A stretch of 64,000 nucleotides of DNA from Membranipora membranacea (lineage: Eukaryota; Bryozoa; Gymnolaemata; Cheilostomatida; Membraniporidae): NCBI GenBank assembly GCA_914767715.1, contig OU612068.1:9920001-9984000 (forward strand). The letters run 5' to 3'. Below, piece by piece: positions 62,853 through 64,000 of the stretch; within the stretch, counting starts at the first letter, position 1; every line of letters starts with the position of its first letter. The notes under the pieces are model-generated. The model worked only from the letters and a program-made list of their open reading frames with translations. It had not been told where the DNA came from and did no database searches. A program made the translations under genes and the position numbers.

Positions 62853-63952
62853 CTGAATCAAAAATAAGTCAATTTGAAATGTAATTTGCGGCCTAGCTAA
62901 GAGTGAGAATGAGATTCCCATCAACACACAAGGATGGTCTCGTGTTACGTGGGTTTGCCATGAGGACGGTGTATTAGAGAAGGACTCAAAAGAGGGCTTG
63001 ACTGGTGGTTTCTAGCTGAAGACCTGTTTGTTGTGTAGTCATATACACACTACTGTAAGTTGTTTCTAGATTTTTGATCACAAAAACAAAAAAAGATGGT
63101 AAAGTTAACTATGTACCTGGTAGGAGGCATAAGAAAACTGCAGTGATGCACAGCGGGCAGGATGGTCTGAAATTGATCGGCCTCTTACCTGCGGAGGTTG
63201 GGTAAGTAGAGTTGGTTGCAGAACTTTTCTGGCTTTGTAGATATTCCATGATTTCCTTGACAGCTTGATATGTCCTTGCATTCATATCTTCATAGTGTGT
63301 ATATTTATACAGAAGCACAAAGAAGTTAATAATGAGGCACATCCATCGCCAAGCCTTCACACAGCGATATATAAATATCTGGGAGAAATCATAGATGTGA
63401 CTATTTATAGGGCACAAAATGTATTGGTAAAACTTTCATGGAGTCAGAGAGACTATCTCCATGGGCACGTTGATGATAATGAGGAATTTTATTGTAAAAG
63501 GGAGTTGTCTGTTAACTGTCAAACTAAGGACAACTCCTAGTACGTTAAATTACAACCTACCCCTTTATCAGAGTTTGAGAGATGTCAAAAACCCCCTGAC
63601 TAGTGAGTTTGTCCCAAACTCTCTGATTAGAGAAGATAGGAGACATATCCCTCTATAGAAGAAGACACAATCTGGCCTCTCATATTAAGTTTATTATTTT
63701 AAATAATCTAGATTTCATTGACAAATGAAATTGCGAAGCTAGAAGAACTCACGCTATGCCCATCCTCGTGGATAAATCTCCAGCTACGCAGTAAACTACA
63801 GAACATTGTGTCACTAACCAGAGCATATTCAAGCAATGCAAATATAAATGTTGTCATCAACATCGGAAACCTCGCACCCTGCGTGGTCTGAGTGGATGTG
63901 AATATACAGCAGGCCACTGCACCAGCGGTCCAGGCTATCAGAGCCATAACAC
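60123..63952 (-). CDS. Multi-pass membrane protein with long Ser/acidic tail, 5' end beyond window
   Basis: Minus-strand gene, 3' part only. Exons 5' to 3': 63753-63952, 63189-63378, 62760-62852, 61667-61832, 61047-61194, 60123-60224. All have GT..AG signals and matching phases. Visible product about 300 aa. It has two hydrophobic segments in the first exon (VMALIAWTAGAVACCIFTS; LMTTFIFALLEYALV), a third in the next (WRWMCLIINFFVLLY), then YEDMNARTYQAVKEIMEYLQ. Next comes a low-complexity tail: Asp/Glu patch (DEDGDSDDTEYD), Ser-rich run, a basic PVSLRESLLKKITLRSDS, and finally RYNLRPRSRPSTPQP ending IIKSA. I do not recognise the family. The first visible exon starts mid-codon, so at least one exon lies beyond 64000. 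Confidence 0.78.
60365..60422. repeat. 19-bp perfect inverted repeat (short hairpin)
   Basis: Arms 60365-60383 and 60404-60422, sharing AAAAACCTAGCCTG. The loop itself contains AACAAGCTTGTT, a palindrome. It lies in the last intron of the minus-strand gene. Confidence 0.92.
60513..60834. mobile_element. Foldback MITE-like element, about 322 bp
   Basis: Almost the whole sequence is an imperfect long inverted repeat. Termini are AAAGTGATTGTGACAGAA and its complement, with inner matching blocks TGACCCAGTTTCAACTG, AAAGTTGAGATGA and the central ATAGTAT. No coding capacity. It lies in the last intron of the minus-strand gene. The target duplication is unclear. Confidence 0.85.
61232..61334 (-). 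repeat. SINE-tail fragment, minus orientation
   Basis: Read on the minus strand it shows GCGACTTGGTGCCGATTAAG, GGCGGCC, TTTCTCAGTCTTCGGACGG and ATTCTAACCCACATTAAG. It matches the copy at 32228-32320. Confidence 0.6.
62662..62697. repeat. (AT)n-rich microsatellite
   Basis: Two AT runs separated by TTTATATT in an intron of the minus-strand membrane-protein gene. Confidence 0.9.
63189..63952 (-). CDS. Membrane-spanning exons of the minus-strand gene
   Basis: Exons 63753-63952 (200 nt) and 63189-63378 (190 nt). Junction HEDGHS/IFIYRC is phase 0 with donor GTGAGT and acceptor TTTCTCCCAG on the minus strand. Contains three predicted hydrophobic segments separated by RSWRFIHEDGHS. Confidence 0.8.
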
Positions 63953-64000
63953 CTACAGATAGAATAATAACAAGCATAAACATGTATAATCTTGAATACC

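Overview
This is a eukaryotic, metazoan window: AT-rich, with many GT..AG introns, AATAAA signals and MITE/hAT/SINE-type repeats. Three gene families point to a bilaterian-type invertebrate: Toll-like receptors with an LRR ectodomain and a TIR domain split over four exons, a LIS1 orthologue, and a 5-HT1-like amine receptor. I cannot fix the phylum. Exon boundaries were derived by hand from splice signals, reading phase and protein continuity. No transcript evidence was available.

Layout. (1) 1-13,100 (+): two tandem paralogous Toll-like receptor genes (102-4194 and 8360-12649) with matching exon phases and identical lengths for exons 2 and 3. The spacer holds two near-identical ~385-bp TTAA-flanked MITEs and a strong hairpin. 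(2) 14,067-17,100 (-): the 3' part of an uncharacterised gene whose long last exon encodes a glycine-rich, hydrophobic C-terminal half. An 898-bp hAT-like element with an 8-bp target duplication and a 55-bp perfect inverted repeat both sit beside its splice sites. (3) 20,531-37,201 (+): a complete CLUH (clustered mitochondria) gene in about 26 coding exons. (4) 39,150-50,973 (+): LIS1/PAFAH1B1 in 11 coding exons, with a probable NRF1/ETS-type CpG promoter and a non-coding first exon upstream. (5) 55,475-56,809 (+): a single-exon serotonin-type GPCR. (6) 60,123-63,952 and beyond (-): the C-terminal half of a multi-pass membrane protein with a long serine/acidic tail. Its 5' end lies outside the window.

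The genes do not form a functional pathway. They are neighbours in an ordinary animal genome. CLUH (mRNA-binding, mitochondrial biogenesis) and LIS1 (dynein regulation) are housekeeping genes in the same orientation. The TLR pair is an innate-immunity expansion. The most interesting points are the repeat insertions that landed on splice donors of the unknown minus-strand gene, that unrecognised protein itself, and the contrast in the TLR pair between divergent ectodomains and an almost identical juxtamembrane segment.
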